From Nonlabens sp. Ci31 (GTDB lineage: Bacteria; Bacteroidota; Bacteroidia; Flavobacteriales; Flavobacteriaceae): a stretch of 64,000 bases of DNA. Location of the stretch: positions 2,911,501 through 2,975,500 of the forward strand of contig NZ_CP043633.1 of assembly GCF_012974865.1 (NCBI RefSeq). The letters are read 5' to 3'. Positions 1 to 10,400 of the stretch are shown here, one piece after another (positions within the stretch are counted from its first letter, which is position 1; every line of letters begins with the position of its first letter). The notes below the pieces were generated by a model. It saw only the letters and a list, made by a program, of their open reading frames with translations, made no database searches and had not been told where the DNA came from. Position numbers and translations under genes: made by a program.

Positions 1-1994
1 GGAATAATGATCTCGAGGCCTATTTCAATATGAATACCTATATAGGAACGCACCTTAACGATGCTTCAGGAAACGGTCATAGAGGTAGTTTGATCCAGCC
101 AGATAGTTTTAGTATCAATGAGCAAACTGCGCCACTTCCTTATGTGTCTACATCTGATGGAAACTGGAATAGCGTTAGCAGCTGGAGTAACGGTAACGCT
201 ATGTTTATCCCAGGTGCTACAAGAGTCATTAATGGAACTACTGTATCAATAGACTGGAACATTGCAGTTGTAAATGAAAATATTACAGCAAATAATAAAG
301 ATTACACGCTATTAGGACTGGAAGTAGGGCCATTAGGAAATCTTTATATGGAAAGCGATCATGGCCTTAGGATAACACATAACTTAAAATTAGACGGTAC
401 CATAGATCTTCAAGGAGAATCTCAATTGGTACAATCTACAGATAGCGATTTGATCTCTTCTATAACAGGAAAGATTGAAATCGATCAACAAGGAACTTCT
501 AGTCAATACGATTACAACTACTGGAGTTCACCAGTAAGTAGGATTACTAACGGGACCAATAACAATGGATACACCATATCGGGAGTTCTTAAAGATGGAA
601 CTTTAGTAACCACTCCAAGAGACATACTATTTACTCCAACTTCAGTAAGAGATGGTGCTCCAGGAACAGTTAGCACACCTGCAACTATTTCAGGAAGATG
701 GTTATGGAAATATGGAAATCTTACTAGTAATACGTATGCCAATTGGGAATACGCAGGACCTACTAGCAACCAATTTGCTGGAGAAGCCTGGACAATGAAA
801 GGAACAGGAGCATCAGGAGCAACACAGAATTATATCTTTGTAGGAAAGCCTAATAATGGAGCTATTGATCTAAATATCGACAACGGGAATGACTACTTGG
901 TAGGAAACCCTTATCCAAGTGCCTTAGATGCTCATGAGTTTATCTCAGATAACCCAGATACAGATGGAACTGTTTATTTTTGGGAACACTGGGGAGGAAA
1001 CACACATATATTAAGAGACTATCAAGGTGGTTATGCTAGTTATAACTACTCTGGCGGAGTAGGTAGTGCTACCATAGGGACTTCAAATCCAGATATCAAT
1101 CAAGGAGGAATAGCAACAAAGCGACCAGAACAATTTATCCCAGTAGGTCAAGGTTTCTTTGTCACCGGAATCAATGATGGCGGTAGCATTAGATTTAGAA
1201 ACGATCAGCGTCAGTTTAGAAAAGAGTCAGATGGACAAAGTTTATTTGTATCTGCTCCAGGAAGCAACCCTATTTCAAGTATTGGAGATATCAATACAGT
1301 CAATGACCCACGTTCTAAAATCAGGTTGGGATTTGATTCTTCCAACTTAATTCACAGACAGTTGTTGGTAACTATAGATAGCAACACAACATTAGGATTT
1401 GATAGAGCTTATGATGGAAGAATGCAGGAAGAGCAAATGGATGACATGGCATGGTCCTTACCTAATGAAAAACTTCTCATTCAAGGAGTACCTGCTATGG
1501 ACGCTACTACAGAGTTGCCTTTATTTATAAAAGTAAATAACAACAGCAGGTTCAGCATCAAGATAGACGCTCTACGCAATGTGGCTCCTACACAAGAAAT
1601 ATATGTCAAAGACGCTTTATTAAACATCTATGTCAATATTATGAATGCTACTTATACCAGCCCACAACTGGTTGCAGGAACTTATGAAGATCGTTTCTCT
1701 ATTACCTTTTCAGATCCATCTACTTTAAGTAATGATAGTTTAGAAATAAGCGCTACCGACATTATTGTGTTTACACCTAATGATGCAGAAGAGTTACATA
1801 TCAAGAGATCTGTAGAAATAGAAATCGAAGAGCTAACGATCATCAATATGTTAGGACAACAGTTAAAAGTTTGGGATGTAGCCGACCAGAACGGAATCAT
1901 TAGAATAGATACCTCTTCCATAGCAAGCGGTAACTACATTATAAAAATGAATACCAATTACGGTATTCAAACTAGAAAAGTAATCATTAAGTAA
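1..1994 (+). CDS. LamG/T9SS surface protein, copy A (5' end outside window)
   Basis: C-terminal part of a giant secreted protein. The reading frame is open from the first base (N-N-D-L-E-A-Y-F before the first Met at position 30), so the gene continues upstream of the window. The sequence matches copies B and C almost residue for residue from their LamG/C-terminal half. Visible motifs are NYWSSPV and VGNPYPSALDAHEF, both common in flavobacterial cell-surface proteins, and a C-terminal tail ending in GNYIIKMN...TRKVIIK that fits a type A T9SS sorting domain. A few residues differ from B and C (for example DSNTTLGF against DGNTTSGF, NIYVN against NTYVN). Role inferred: exported, surface-attached or released adhesin or binding protein; ligand unknown. 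Confidence 0.85.
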   Translation, partial: NNDLEAYFNMNTYIGTHLNDASGNGHRGSLIQPDSFSINEQTAPLPYVSTSDGNWNSVSSWSNGNAMFIPGATRVINGTTVSIDWNIAVVNENITANNKDYTLLGLEVGPLGNLYMESDHGLRITHNLKLDGTIDLQGESQLVQSTDSDLISSITGKIEIDQQGTSSQYDYNYWSSPVSRITNGTNNNGYTISGVLKDGTLVTTPRDILFTPTSVRDGAPGTVSTPATISGRWLWKYGNLTSNTYANWEYAGPTSNQFAGEAWTMKGTGASGATQNYIFVGKPNNGAIDLNIDNGNDYLVGNPYPSALDAHEFISDNPDTDGTVYFWEHWGGNTHILRDYQGGYASYNYSGGVGSATIGTSNPDINQGGIATKRPEQFIPVGQGFFVTGINDGGSIRFRNDQRQFRKESDGQSLFVSAPGSNPISSIGDINTVNDPRSKIRLGFDSSNLIHRQLLVTIDSNTTLGFDRAYDGRMQEEQMDDMAWSLPNEKLLIQGVPAMDATTELPLFIKVNNNSRFSIKIDALRNVAPTQEIYVKDALLNIYVNIMNATYTSPQLVAGTYEDRFSITFSDPSTLSNDSLEISATDIIVFTPNDAEELHIKRSVEIEIEELTIINMLGQQLKVWDVADQNGIIRIDTSSIASGNYIIKMNTNYGIQTRKVIIK

Positions 1995-2398
1995 AAAGGG
2001 ATTCACTAATAATTATAACAACCTGTTTGCTCTAGTAAACAGGCTGTTGTATTATCTCAAATTAAGATGAATTAAATAAGTAATACTACTGGTGTAGTTC
2101 ATCGATAATCTCTTTTCAGTTCATAAAGATTGACATTTGTGCATAATATTATTAACAAATGTTAACATCTATTTTAATATTTAGGGTATAAAGTCGCTAA
2201 AGCACAAATGTTTTTAGGTTAAATTTCGACTAAGTGCATTCTTTTTCAGTACTTTAAAATAAAGTTAACAATGGTTAAATGCTGAATTATAGACATTTAT
2301 GTTTTGCTCGCCCAAATTTATGATGATTTGTCTTATTTTTTTTTTGGATTGATTGAATTATATCTCTATCGTTGTGTTAATCAATACAATATAGAAAA
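1995..2398. other. Intergenic spacer between copies A and B
   Basis: No gene is visible in this 404-bp spacer. The first ~146 bp (to about 2140) match the DNA downstream of copy B (7046-7194), including a terminator-like hairpin. After that the two spacers diverge abruptly into unrelated AT-rich DNA. An inverted repeat, ACATTTGT (2133-2140) and ACAAATGT (2155-2162), lies just at the divergence point. The copy B promoter is presumably in the unique second part, but no clear TAnnTTTG box was found. Confidence 0.6.
2019..2049 (+). terminator. Hairpin after copy A
   Basis: Inverted repeat CCTGTTT / AAACAGG with an 8-base loop, 27 bp after the stop codon. No strong T-run follows (TGTTGTATTATC), so termination may be weak. 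The same element follows copies B and C. Confidence 0.55.
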
Positions 2399-5300
2399 AT
2401 GGTTACAATTTCACACTTAAGCCAGAAAACAATCCTCTATGTTTTCACCTTATTTTTCTCTTCATTCCTTCTTGGACAGGTACCTATTTATAATGCCAAC
2501 TTTGGAAATTCAACAGGGGTTAATGCTTGGACCAATCAAAATAGTAGTGGACGCTCTTTTGTAAGAGGTAATACAGGAAATCATCCTGGTAGAACAGGAA
2601 ATTATCAATATTCGGGAATGTCGGGAAGTGATAGTTACGATGACGATACTAACGTATCTGTAACTTCACCAGTTATTGATTTGTCTGGTTATGATAAAAT
2701 GACATTGTCTTTAGATATTAGTCATTATACGGAGTCTAATTATGATGGAATGAACATAGAATTTACCAATGATGGTGGAGCTAACTGGCACCTGCTAGGA
2801 AAATATAATGGTGAAGCTACGAACTGGTATAATTCAAGTACTACAGGAGGGGTTTCAGTTATGCAGGGAGCATGGAGTGGAGATTCCAATGGATGGTTCA
2901 ATGCTTCCATGGATTTACCACCACAAGCATTTGATAACCAAAACAGCGTGCAATTTAGAGTTAATTTTGGAAGTAATGGTTCTAACAGAGATGTAGGTGT
3001 AGCATTTGATACTTTCAGAATTGTTGGATTTGCTCAGCAGGTTAAAAACTATATTACTTGTGGTACTGGTATTTATGACCGTCTAGAACTCTGGTTGAAT
3101 ACAGAAACGCTAGCGCTTGCGGGACGGAATAATGGAGATCGAGTGAGTGAGTGGGAAAATACTTCAGCATTACTTCCCGGGTCCAATATCAGTCCAGATT
3201 GGACTAATGCTAAGTCTTCTGGTTCAGAAAGACCCACTTATCATGACAACTCAACAAACAATGTTAATTTTAATCCCGTAGTTTCTTTTGACGGATCTAA
3301 TGCTATGTTTGGTAGGTCGGGCTTTTACAGTGAAGATTTATATATCGTGATTAACCCTACACTGACTATATCTGCTTCTCGTCCTACAGAGGATGTATTT
3401 TTAGGAGATGATTATGTAACCGATGGAAGAAATCAAGATGTAACAGGTATTTCTATCAATAACACTTCTGCCAGATATGGTTCTTCTCCAGACATTGTGG
3501 CTTATAATCAAGGAGCTCAAAGTGATTATGGTAAAGCCATTGTTCACCCTACGTTGGTGTATGATCGTCCAGTAATTTTTAATGCACGACTCAATGATGC
3601 TGGTAATGGTATGGATTTATATTTAGATGGTATAGATTTAGGGGTTACACTGGATCCGTCTTTGACTGAAGAAGCCAACCTTTCCACATTTAAAGATATT
3701 TTAAACTCCAAGTATTGGTTGGGAAGATCCGAGTTTTTTGGACCTAGTTTTACCGGTGATTTTTTGGAGGTGATGTCCTTTTCACAGCGCAAAAGTGATG
3801 CAGATCGCAAACGTTTAGAATCTTATTTAGCGGTAAAATTTGGCATAACCCTAGGTCTTTTTGAGGTCACAGCAATAGGACTGCCGCATGTGCCTGGTGA
3901 GTATTTTGATTCTAATGGATTTGCTTTATGGAACACAACATTAGATCCTGGCTACACGTATAATGTAACAGGTATAGGTCGTGATGACTGTTCTTTATTG
4001 AATCAGAAACAAGCAAAAAGTGTGGATCCGTTTACTTTTATGACAGTAGGTTTAGGAGATATTTATGCTACTAACAGTGCTAATCCAGGTGTTTTTGAAG
4101 ATAGCGGTGATTTTTTAATGTGGGGGAGTACTCGTGCGTCACTTTCAGCACTTTCAGCTCCTCTCGAAGTAACCTTAGGCCCAAGTCTGGTAACGACCTT
4201 TACAGAGGTGACAGAGCGAACTTGGAAGTTTAAAGAGATTTCCCAAAATGCCAATGATATTCCAGAAGTGAAAATATCAGTATTAACAGCGGGGTTAATC
4301 TCATTACCGCCATTAACAGGGAATGACGCTTATGTGATGATACTAGCCGATGATGATAATTTTACCACAGCAGTGGAAACTATATTTCTGGAAACTGTAG
4401 GTGCCAATCAAGAAGCTTTCTATGATTTTGATGGGACACGTTATGTTAAATTTGGAGTTGCTCATGAAGTTATTGCCTCTAAGGATATCCTATTTGATGG
4501 TACCAACGATTATGTAGCTATGGATGACGAAGTGGGGTTAGGCGGAGATTACTCCATCTCTGCTTGGGTAAAAACCAATGGCTCCAATTCAAGTAACACT
4601 GATAAAACTATTGTTTCTAAAAGAGCAGCAGGTAATGATGGGTATCATTTCTATATAACAGATAGCAATCGCGTGGCAATGACCCATAACGGGACTTCTA
4701 CTATAGTTAGTAATACCGCTTTAAGCAATAATGTATGGAGGTATGTGACTTTTACCTATAGCGGTAGTACAGCAGTGCTTTATATAGATGGAATTGAAGA
4801 TATTACTCAGAATATTGCCAATACGGTTCCTAATGATGCTAAGTTTTGTATTGCTTCTCGATATGTTGATAAATATAACATCATCGATAACTTTTCAGGA
4901 AACTTGGATGAGATCAGGATTTTTTCCAGAGCTCTTAGTCAGGATCAGATCCGTTTTATGATGAATCAAGAAATTGAGATCGATGGAACTGGTATAAAAG
5001 GATCCATTATCCCAGAAACAGTTAGTAGAAATGATATTTCTGGATTGAATTGGAATAATGATCTCGAGGCCTATTTCAATATGAATACCTATATAGGAAC
5101 GCACCTTAACGATGCTTCAGGAAACGGTCATAGAGGTAGTTTGATCCAGCCAGATAGTTTTAGTATCAATGAGCAAACTGCGCCACTTCCTTATGTGTCT
5201 ACATCTGATGGAAACTGGAATAGCGTTAGCAGCTGGAGTAACGGTAACGCTATGTTTATCCCAGGTGCTACAAGAGTCATTAATGGAACTACTGTATCAA

Positions 5301-7045
5301 TAGACTGGAACATTGCAGTTGTAAATGAAAATATTACAGCAAATAATAAAGATTACACGCTATTAGGACTGGAAGTAGGGCCATTAGGAAATCTTTATAT
5401 GGAAAGCGATCATGGCCTTAGGATAACACATAACTTAAAATTAGACGGTACCATAGATCTTCAAGGAGAATCTCAATTGGTACAATCTACAGATAGCGAT
5501 TTGATCTCTTCTATAACAGGAAAGATTGAAATCGATCAACAAGGAACTTCTAGTCAATACGATTACAACTACTGGAGTTCACCAGTAAGTAGGATTACTA
5601 ACGGGACCAATAACAATGGATACACCATATCGGGAGTTCTTAAAGATGGAACTTTAGTAACCACTCCAAGAGACATACTATTTACTCCAACTTCAGTAAG
5701 AGATGGTGCTCCAGGAACAGTTAGCACACCTGCAACTATTTCAGGAAGATGGTTATGGAAATATGGAAATCTTACTAGCAATACGTATGCCAATTGGGAA
5801 TACGCAGGACCTACTAGCAACCAATTTGCTGGAGAAGCCTGGACAATGAAAGGAACAGGAGCATCAGGAGCAACACAGAATTATATCTTTGTAGGAAAGC
5901 CTAATAATGGAGCTATTGATCTAAATATCGACAACGGGAATGACTACTTGGTAGGAAACCCTTATCCAAGTGCCTTAGATGCTCATGAGTTTATCTCAGA
6001 TAACCCAGATACAGATGGAACTGTTTATTTTTGGGAACACTGGGGAGGAAACACACATATATTAAGAGACTATCAAGGTGGTTATGCTAGTTATAACTAC
6101 TCTGGCGGAGTAAGTAGTGCTACCATAGGGACTTCAAATCCAGATATCAATCAAGGAGGAATAGCAACAAAGCGACCAGAACAATTTATCCCAGTAGGTC
6201 AAGGTTTCTTTGTCACCGGAATCAATGATGGCGGTAGCATTAGATTTAGAAACGATCAGCGTCAGTTTAGAAAAGAGTCAGATGGACAAAGTTTATTTGT
6301 ATCTGCTCCAGGAAGCAATCCTATTTCAAGTATTGGAGATATCAATACAGTCAATGACCCACGTTCTAAAATCAGGTTGGGATTTGATTCTTCCAACTTA
6401 ATTCACAGACAGTTGTTGGTGACTATAGATGGCAACACAACATCGGGATTTGATAGAGCTTATGACGGAAGAATGCAGGAAGAGCAAATGGATGACATGG
6501 CTTGGTCGCTGCCTAATGAGAAACTTCAAATACAAGGAGTTCCTGCTATGGATGCTACCACAGAGTTGCCTTTATTTATAAAAGTAAATAACAACAGCAG
6601 GTTCAGCATCAAGATAGACGCTCTACGCAATGTGGCTCCTACACAAGAAATATATGTCAAAGACGCTTTATTAAACACCTATGTCAATATTATGAATGCT
6701 ACTTATACCAGCCCACAACTGGTTGCAGGAACTTATGAAGATCGTTTCTCTATTACCTTTTCAGATCCATCTACTTTAAGTAATGATAGTTTAGAAATAA
6801 GCGCTACCGACATTATTGTGTTTACACCTAATGATGCAGAAGAGTTACATATCAAGAGATCTGTAGAAATAGAAATCGAAGAGCTAACGATCATCAATAT
6901 GTTAGGACAACAGTTAAAAGTTTGGGATGTAGCCGACCAGAACGGAATCATTAGAATAGATACCTCTTCCATAGCAAGCGGTAACTACATTATAAAAATG
7001 AACACTAATTACGGTATTCAAACTAGAAAAGTGATCATCAAGTAA
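2399..7045 (+). CDS. LamG/T9SS giant surface protein, copy B (1548 aa)
   Basis: Secreted multidomain protein. Residues 1-27 form a signal peptide (hydrophobic core YVFTLFFSSFLLG, ending GQ). Residues ~28-215 look like a jelly-roll binding module, with Asn/Gly/Ser-rich strands and SLDISHYTESNYDGMNIEF. Residues ~216-600 are a conserved flavobacterial surface segment (LELWLNTETL, YLAVKFGITLG, IGRDDCSLLNQKQAKS). Residues ~696-850 form a LamG/concanavalin-like fold (DGTNDYVAMDDEV, SISAWVKT, WRYVTFTYSG, ASRYVDKYN, LDEIRIFSRALS). NYWSSPV lies near residue 1060. The last ~75 residues are a T9SS type A sorting tail ending TRKVIIK. ATG at 2399 gives an ideal signal peptide. From about the LamG domain to the stop the gene is nearly identical to copy C; the first ~690 residues differ. 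The exact ligand cannot be read from sequence. Confidence 0.9.
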   Translation: MVTISHLSQKTILYVFTLFFSSFLLGQVPIYNANFGNSTGVNAWTNQNSSGRSFVRGNTGNHPGRTGNYQYSGMSGSDSYDDDTNVSVTSPVIDLSGYDKMTLSLDISHYTESNYDGMNIEFTNDGGANWHLLGKYNGEATNWYNSSTTGGVSVMQGAWSGDSNGWFNASMDLPPQAFDNQNSVQFRVNFGSNGSNRDVGVAFDTFRIVGFAQQVKNYITCGTGIYDRLELWLNTETLALAGRNNGDRVSEWENTSALLPGSNISPDWTNAKSSGSERPTYHDNSTNNVNFNPVVSFDGSNAMFGRSGFYSEDLYIVINPTLTISASRPTEDVFLGDDYVTDGRNQDVTGISINNTSARYGSSPDIVAYNQGAQSDYGKAIVHPTLVYDRPVIFNARLNDAGNGMDLYLDGIDLGVTLDPSLTEEANLSTFKDILNSKYWLGRSEFFGPSFTGDFLEVMSFSQRKSDADRKRLESYLAVKFGITLGLFEVTAIGLPHVPGEYFDSNGFALWNTTLDPGYTYNVTGIGRDDCSLLNQKQAKSVDPFTFMTVGLGDIYATNSANPGVFEDSGDFLMWGSTRASLSALSAPLEVTLGPSLVTTFTEVTERTWKFKEISQNANDIPEVKISVLTAGLISLPPLTGNDAYVMILADDDNFTTAVETIFLETVGANQEAFYDFDGTRYVKFGVAHEVIASKDILFDGTNDYVAMDDEVGLGGDYSISAWVKTNGSNSSNTDKTIVSKRAAGNDGYHFYITDSNRVAMTHNGTSTIVSNTALSNNVWRYVTFTYSGSTAVLYIDGIEDITQNIANTVPNDAKFCIASRYVDKYNIIDNFSGNLDEIRIFSRALSQDQIRFMMNQEIEIDGTGIKGSIIPETVSRNDISGLNWNNDLEAYFNMNTYIGTHLNDASGNGHRGSLIQPDSFSINEQTAPLPYVSTSDGNWNSVSSWSNGNAMFIPGATRVINGTTVSIDWNIAVVNENITANNKDYTLLGLEVGPLGNLYMESDHGLRITHNLKLDGTIDLQGESQLVQSTDSDLISSITGKIEIDQQGTSSQYDYNYWSSPVSRITNGTNNNGYTISGVLKDGTLVTTPRDILFTPTSVRDGAPGTVSTPATISGRWLWKYGNLTSNTYANWEYAGPTSNQFAGEAWTMKGTGASGATQNYIFVGKPNNGAIDLNIDNGNDYLVGNPYPSALDAHEFISDNPDTDGTVYFWEHWGGNTHILRDYQGGYASYNYSGGVSSATIGTSNPDINQGGIATKRPEQFIPVGQGFFVTGINDGGSIRFRNDQRQFRKESDGQSLFVSAPGSNPISSIGDINTVNDPRSKIRLGFDSSNLIHRQLLVTIDGNTTSGFDRAYDGRMQEEQMDDMAWSLPNEKLQIQGVPAMDATTELPLFIKVNNNSRFSIKIDALRNVAPTQEIYVKDALLNTYVNIMNATYTSPQLVAGTYEDRFSITFSDPSTLSNDSLEISATDIIVFTPNDAEELHIKRSVEIEIEELTIINMLGQQLKVWDVADQNGIIRIDTSSIASGNYIIKMNTNYGIQTRKVIIK

Positions 7046-7451
7046 AAAGTGATTCACTTATTATAATTACAACAGTCTGTTTCCTCTAGTAAACAGGCTG
7101 TTGTATTATCTCAAATTAAGATGAATTAAATAAGTAATACTACTGGTGTAGTTCATCGATAATCTCTTTTCAGTTCATAAAGATTGACATTTGTTAATTG
7201 TTTTTAAACCATAGTTAATATATATGGGTGTATTTTCAATCGTTAATCGACGAGTTATGCAGGCTTTTTCACTCAATTTCGTTGAAATACATTCCTTTTT
7301 AGTGATTTAATATATTATTAACTAATGTTAGCTATTGAATTATAGCAGTTTATGTTATGCATGCATAATACTATTATGCTATGCATTGTACAAATTTTGG
7401 ATTTTATTTTTTCAAGCTATAATATTGCGTTTCTCATTCTAAACTCGAGAA
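7046..7451. other. Intergenic spacer between copies B and C
   Basis: No gene is supported. The first ~149 bp repeat the DNA after copy A. The rest is unique and AT-rich and probably holds the copy C promoter, though no consensus box is evident. Confidence 0.6.
7070..7103 (+). terminator. Hairpin after copy B
   Basis: A 13-bp stem, CAACAGTCTGTTT / AAACAGGCTGTTG, with one mismatch or wobble and an 8-base loop, 24 bp after the stop. It is the copy B version of the hairpin found after all three paralogs. Confidence 0.6.
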
Positions 7452-10400
7452 ATGATTACATTTTTACACTTGAACCAGAAAACAATCCTCTATGTTTTCA
7501 CTTTATTTTTCTCTTCATTCCTTTTTGGACAAGTCACTATTTATAATGCTGACTTTGAAAATAGTACAGGAGTTAATGCTTGGACTTATCAAAATAATGG
7601 AGGACTTTCATTTTTAAGAGGAACATCTGGAGATCATCCAGGTAATGGAGGAAGTTATCAATACTCCGGTAATCAGGGAGGTAGATATCAAAATGATACC
7701 GATGTTTCAGCAACATCTCTAGCCATTAATTTGTCTGGTTATGATAAAATGACATTGTCTTTAGATATTAGTCATTATACGGAGTCTAATTATGATGGAA
7801 TGAACATAGAGTTTACTAATGATGGTACCAACTGGTATACGTTGGGAAAAATAAATGATGAAGCTACGAACTGGTATAATTCAAGTACTACAGGAGGGGT
7901 TTCAGTTATGCAGGGAGCATGGAGTGATAATTCAGGAGGTTGGTTCAATGCTTCCATGGATTTACCACCACAAGCATTTGATAACCAAAACAGCGTGCAA
8001 TTTAGAGTTAATTTTGGAAGTGACGGTTCTAACAGAGATGTAGGTGTAGCTTTTGATAATGTAAGAATTGCTGGATATACTCAACAAGTCAAAAATTATT
8101 CCGATTGTGGATTAGGAATTGGCCAGAATTTAGAATTGTGGTTGAATGCTAGAACATTAGCCGGATTAAGCGATGGCGATCCAGTGAGTCAATGGACCAA
8201 TATTTCTTCCTTAAATCCAGCATCTAATATTAGTGCTGAATGGACCAGTGCTACTGCTTCTGGTACAGAAAGACCTATCTATTACGATAACTCAACTAAT
8301 AACGTCAATTATAATCCAGTAGTTTCTTTTGATGGAACCAAGCAAATGTTTGGTAAATCTGGTTTTTACAATAGGGATATATTTATCGTTATAAATCCTA
8401 CTGCTACCATTAGCGCAGCGCGTCCTACAGAAGATATTTTTCTAGGAGATGACTATGTTACGAACGCAGGAAGTCAAGATGTAACAGGTATTTCTATAAA
8501 TGATACTTCAGCGAGATATGGTTCTTATCCAGACATTGCTGCTTATAATCAAGGAGCTCAAACTTCTTATGGTAGGGCGATTGTACATCCAAATTTAGTT
8601 TATGATCGTCCAGTAATTTTTAATGCGCGTTTGAATGCAGCTGGAGATGGTATGGATTTATATCTTGATGGGGTAGATTTAGGTTTAACTCTTGATCCAG
8701 CGTTGATGAGAGAAGAAAATGCTGCCACGTTTAAAGATATTTTAAACTCTAGATACTGGTTGGGTAGATCGGAGTTTTTCGGTCCTAGTTTTACAGGAGA
8801 TATCTTGGAGATCATGTCTTTTTCAGAGCGTAAACCTGATGTGGACCGCCAGCGTTTAGAATCTTATCTAGCGGTAAAATTTGGCATAACTCTTGGTCTT
8901 TTCCCAGTTCCTGCGATCAGTTTACCACATGTCCCAGGTGCTTATTTTGACTCTAATGGAAATCCATTGTGGAACGCCTCAACGGATACTGGTTACACCT
9001 ATAATGTGGCAGGAATAGGCTACGATGACTGTTCTTTATTGAATCAGAAACAAGCAAAAAGTGTGGATCCGTTCACTTTTATCACCATTGGTTTAGGAGA
9101 TATTTATGCCACTAATAGTGCTAATCCTAGTACTTTTGAATCTAGTGGTGACTTTTTAATGTGGGGAAGTACACGATCAACTTTAACAGCACTTCCTGAC
9201 CCTTTAGAAGTAACCTTAGGCCCAAGTCTGGTAACGACCTTTACAGAGGTGACAGAGCGAACTTGGAAGTTTAAAGAGATTTCCCAAAATGCCAATGATA
9301 TTCCAGAAGTTAAGATTTCTGTATCAACTATTGGACTTACATCACTGCCACCACTAGTTGGAAACGATGCTTATGTCATGATAGTCTCCGATGATGAAAA
9401 TTTTACAACGGGTATTGAAACAAAATTCTTGAGAACCGTAGGTTCTAATCAAGAAGTTTTCTATGATTTTGATGGGACACGTTATGTTAAATTTGGAGTT
9501 GCTCATGAAGTTATTGCCTCTAAGGATATCCTATTTGATGGTACCAACGATTATGTAGCTATGGACGACGAAGTAGAGTTTAGTGGTGATTATTCGATAT
9601 CTGCTTGGGTAAAAACCAATGGTTCCAATTCAAGTAACACTGATAAAACTATTGTTTCTAAAAGAGCAGCAGGTAATGATGGGTATCATTTCTATATAAC
9701 AGATAGCAATCGCGTGGCAATGACCCATAACGGGACTTCTACTATAGTTAGTAATACCGCTCTAAGCAATAATGTATGGAGGTATGTGACTTTTACCTAT
9801 AGCGGTAGTACAGCAGTGCTTTATATAGATGGAATTGAAGATATTACTCAGAATATTGCCAATACGGTTCCTAATGATGCTAAGTTTTGTATTGCTTCTC
9901 GATATGTTGATAAATATAACATCATCGATAACTTTTCAGGAAACTTGGATGAGATCAGGATTTTTTCCAGAGCTCTTAGTCAGGATCAGATCCGTTTTAT
10001 GATGAATCAAGAAATTGAGATCGATGGAACTGGTATAAAAGGATCCATTATCCCAGAAACAGTTAGTAGAAATGATATTTCTGGATTGAATTGGAATAAT
10101 GATCTCGAGGCCTATTTCAATATGAATACCTATATAGGAACGCACCTTAACGATGCTTCAGGAAACGGTCATAGAGGTAGTTTGATCCAGCCAGATAGTT
10201 TTAGTATCAATGAGCAAACTGCGCCACTTCCTTATGTGTCTACATCTGATGGAAACTGGAATAGCGTTAGCAGCTGGAGTAACGGTAACGCTATGTTTAT
10301 CCCAGGTGCTACAAGAGTCATTAATGGAACTACTGTATCAATAGACTGGAACATTGCAGTTGTAAATGAAAATATTACAGCAAATAATAAAGATTACACG

